This document shows positions 6,164 to 7,709 of a DNA stretch of 7,709 bases, piece by piece. This DNA comes from Minisyncoccota bacterium. GTDB lineage: Bacteria; Patescibacteriota; Minisyncoccia; Minisyncoccales; CG1-02-41-26. The stretch is from contig JAQTPV010000034.1 in the NCBI GenBank assembly GCA_028712605.1, positions 1 through 7,709 of the forward strand, given 5' to 3'. Every line of letters begins with the position of its first letter. Positions within the stretch are counted from its first letter, which is position 1. A program made the position numbers and the translations under genes. The notes beneath the pieces were generated by a model. It saw only the letters and a list, made by a program, of their open reading frames with translations. It made no database searches and was not told the origin of the DNA.

Positions 6164-7277
6164 CGTAGACTTTATACTTTTGGGGGTTATTTTAGTATTA
6201 GTGGTTTGGGGTATTCTGACAGTAAGCACAACCTCTTTCCCTTTATCTCTGCAGAAATTCGGACATCCTTGGTATTATTTTTGGCATCAGTTTAGCATGT
6301 TGATTGGGGGTATAATCCTAGGATTTATTTTTTTTAAACTCAAATCCGAGACCCTAAGGCGCCTATCGCCTTATCTATTTTTTACTAATTTAGCAAGTCT
6401 GCTTTTGGTTTTTGTGCCCAAACTTGGCGTTGGGCTACAGGGAGCTCATCGTTGGTTAGATTTTGGCTATTTTTTATTGCAGCCCTCGGAGTTTTTAAAA
6501 GTTAGTTTTGCCTTGTATATGGCAGCTTGGTTAGCTGGCCGAGTAGAAGGTCGTAGAGCCAAGAGGCAGAGCGGGGGAGAGGGCTGGAAAATGTTATTAC
6601 CGTTTTTACTGACTATCGGGGTTCTTTTCGCTATTTTAATTTTGCAGCCGGATATGAGTACTTTAATTATAGTGGCTATTATTGGGGTGGCCATGTATTT
6701 TTTAGCGGGTACTCCGCTTTGGCATAGTTTGTTAATCGCTGGTGGGGGAGTTTCGGCTATTCTTTTGGCTATCCGTTTAGCCCCTTATCGAATGTCGCGC
6801 TTCACTACTTTTTTAAATCCCGAGGCTGACCCAATGGGTTTAGGTTATCAATTAAAACAATCAGTCATTGGGATTGGTTCAGGCAAGTGGTGGGGTATTG
6901 GCAGCGGATTAGCCTTTGGTTTAAGTCAGCAGAAGTTTGGTTTTTTGCCTCATCCCACAACTGACTCAATTTTTGCTATAATAGGAGAGGAGCTGGGTTT
7001 TGTGGGAGCTGGTTTGTTAATTATCTTATTTGCCCTTTTTGCCTGGAGAGGATTTAAGGTGGCTAATCGTTTGGAGGATGGATTTAGTCGCATATTAGCT
7101 ACAGGATTAGTCTTTTGGATAACTTTCCAGGCCTTATTTAACATTGGGGGAATCATTGGCGTGATGCCTTTGGGGGGTGTGCCTTTACCATTTTTTAGCT
7201 ATGGCGGCTCTCATATCATTACTGAAATGATAGGTATGGGAATTCTACTTAATTTATCAAGAAAGGTTAATGCTTAA
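6135..7277 (+). CDS. ftsW: SEDS peptidoglycan glycosyltransferase FtsW
   Basis: Polytopic SEDS-family enzyme that polymerises lipid II into glycan strands, normally together with a class B penicillin-binding protein at the division septum. With the ATG at 6135 it has 380 residues and about ten hydrophobic segments starting at residue 13. Family signatures: GAHRW (103-107) with LQPSEFLK (115-122), LNPEADPMGLGYQ (227-239), the run of glycines IGIGSGKWWGIGSG (245-258), LPHPTTDSIFAIIGEELG (271-288) carrying the putative catalytic Asp277, and FFSYGGS (353-359). RodA shares these motifs; the position between murD and murG is what favours FtsW. A GTG at 6099 in the same frame would add 12 polar residues and enlarge the overlap with murD from 29 to 65 bases; the ATG is preferred because it needs less overlap and still includes the whole first membrane helix. 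No class B PBP or ftsL is in the window. Confidence 0.93.
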   Translation: MPKDLDKKNSVDFILLGVILVLVVWGILTVSTTSFPLSLQKFGHPWYYFWHQFSMLIGGIILGFIFFKLKSETLRRLSPYLFFTNLASLLLVFVPKLGVGLQGAHRWLDFGYFLLQPSEFLKVSFALYMAAWLAGRVEGRRAKRQSGGEGWKMLLPFLLTIGVLFAILILQPDMSTLIIVAIIGVAMYFLAGTPLWHSLLIAGGGVSAILLAIRLAPYRMSRFTTFLNPEADPMGLGYQLKQSVIGIGSGKWWGIGSGLAFGLSQQKFGFLPHPTTDSIFAIIGEELGFVGAGLLIILFALFAWRGFKVANRLEDGFSRILATGLVFWITFQALFNIGGIIGVMPLGGVPLPFFSYGGSHIITEMIGMGILLNLSRKVNA

Positions 7278-7291
7278 TTAAAAAATTCTTT

Positions 7292-7709
7292 ATGGCAAAA
7301 ATTGTTTTTACAGGAGGAGGAACAGGGGGTCACATTTTTCCTTTAGTGGCTATCATTAGAGAGATTAGGAAAATAAAACCCAATTCCTCTGACTTAATTA
7401 TTAATTATATAGGTCCAAGAGATGACTACAGTTTACAAATTCTATCTAAAGAGGGTGGTATTAATATTAGGTTTGTTTGCGCCGGCAAGCTTAGGCGTTA
7501 CTTTGATTGGCGTAACTTTATAGATTTTTTTAAAATTCCGGCAGGCTTTTTTCAGTCACTTTGGCATTTATTTTGGCTGGCTCCAGATTTAGTGTTTAGT
7601 AAGGGAGGGCATGGGTCTTTCCCTGTGGTTTTAGCTGCAAAAGTTTTAGGTATCCCTGTATTTTTGCATGAGTCTGATGCTATACCGGGCTTGGCTTCCC
7701 GGATTGAAA
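7292..7709 (+). CDS. murG: UDP-GlcNAc:lipid I GlcNAc transferase MurG, 3'-truncated by window edge
   Basis: Peripheral membrane GT28-family glycosyltransferase that adds GlcNAc to lipid I to make lipid II. Translation from the ATG at 7292 stays open to the last base, giving 139 residues of an expected 350-370, i.e. most of the N-terminal acceptor-binding domain. Diagnostic motifs: the glycine-rich loop TGGGTGGH (7-14) right after the first beta-strand, FSKGGHGSFP (111-120), and HESDAIPGLASR (126-137), where many MurG proteins have HEQNxxPGxxNR, so Gln, one Asn and the later Asn are replaced by Ser, Asp and Ser. A hydrophobic and basic stretch around 80-105 may be the membrane-contact patch. 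It begins 14 bases after ftsW with no Shine-Dalgarno site and continues the mraY-murD-ftsW-murG order. The UDP-GlcNAc-binding C-terminal domain is outside the window. Confidence 0.94.
   Translation, partial: MAKIVFTGGGTGGHIFPLVAIIREIRKIKPNSSDLIINYIGPRDDYSLQILSKEGGINIRFVCAGKLRRYFDWRNFIDFFKIPAGFFQSLWHLFWLAPDLVFSKGGHGSFPVVLAAKVLGIPVFLHESDAIPGLASRIE

Noticed and set aside
6281..6316. TTGGCA and TATAAT inside ftsW
   Set aside because: The spacer is 24 bases, too long for a sigma-70 type promoter, and the site is within coding sequence.
6977..6982. TATAAT inside ftsW
   Set aside because: No -35 partner; it encodes part of the conserved segment after the catalytic Asp.
7311..7322. GGAGGAGGAACA as a Shine-Dalgarno site
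   Set aside because: It encodes the GGGT of the MurG glycine loop, downstream of the ATG at 7292; starting later would remove this essential motif.

Overview
The window reads as a compact stretch of bacterial chromosome with eight genes, all on the + strand, gaps of 65 bases or less, and no mobile element, CRISPR array, RNA gene or phage signal. It most likely comes from the Candidate Phyla Radiation (Patescibacteria), probably Parcubacteria. This is inferred from protein style rather than a database match: a receiver-only response regulator with an S-N-F switch segment, a bacterial-type AspRS missing a whole domain, a KMSTS TyrRS, and cell-wall enzymes with unusual active-site motifs. Base composition is moderately AT-rich. 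Stops are TAA, TAG and one TGA, no gene has an in-frame TGA, and the standard bacterial code (table 11) fits.

Bases 1-2706 form a translation block: the 3' part of tyrS (its start lies before the window), a 122-residue response regulator, and aspS, separated by only 10 and 3 bases. A hairpin followed by T6 sits on the aspS stop codon and may end this transcript. Bases 2722-3657 encode a membrane-anchored D-alanyl-D-alanine carboxypeptidase (peptidase S11). After the longest gap (65 bases), 3723-7709 holds part of the division and cell wall (dcw) cluster in the classical order mraY, murD, ftsW, murG, with murG cut off by the window end.

These genes cover consecutive steps of peptidoglycan synthesis. 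MurD adds D-Glu to UDP-MurNAc-L-Ala. MraY loads the finished MurNAc-pentapeptide onto undecaprenyl phosphate (lipid I). MurG adds GlcNAc (lipid II). FtsW polymerises lipid II at the septum, and the carboxypeptidase trims terminal D-Ala from the pentapeptide.

I found no obviously new system. The points worth a second look are the domain-deleted AspRS, which also carries the His linked to non-discriminating enzymes; an Asp-to-Glu change at a catalytic MraY position together with WecA/TagO-like motifs; two replaced signature residues in MurD; and the lack of a well-placed Shine-Dalgarno site at all seven visible starts, each of which has T immediately before ATG.
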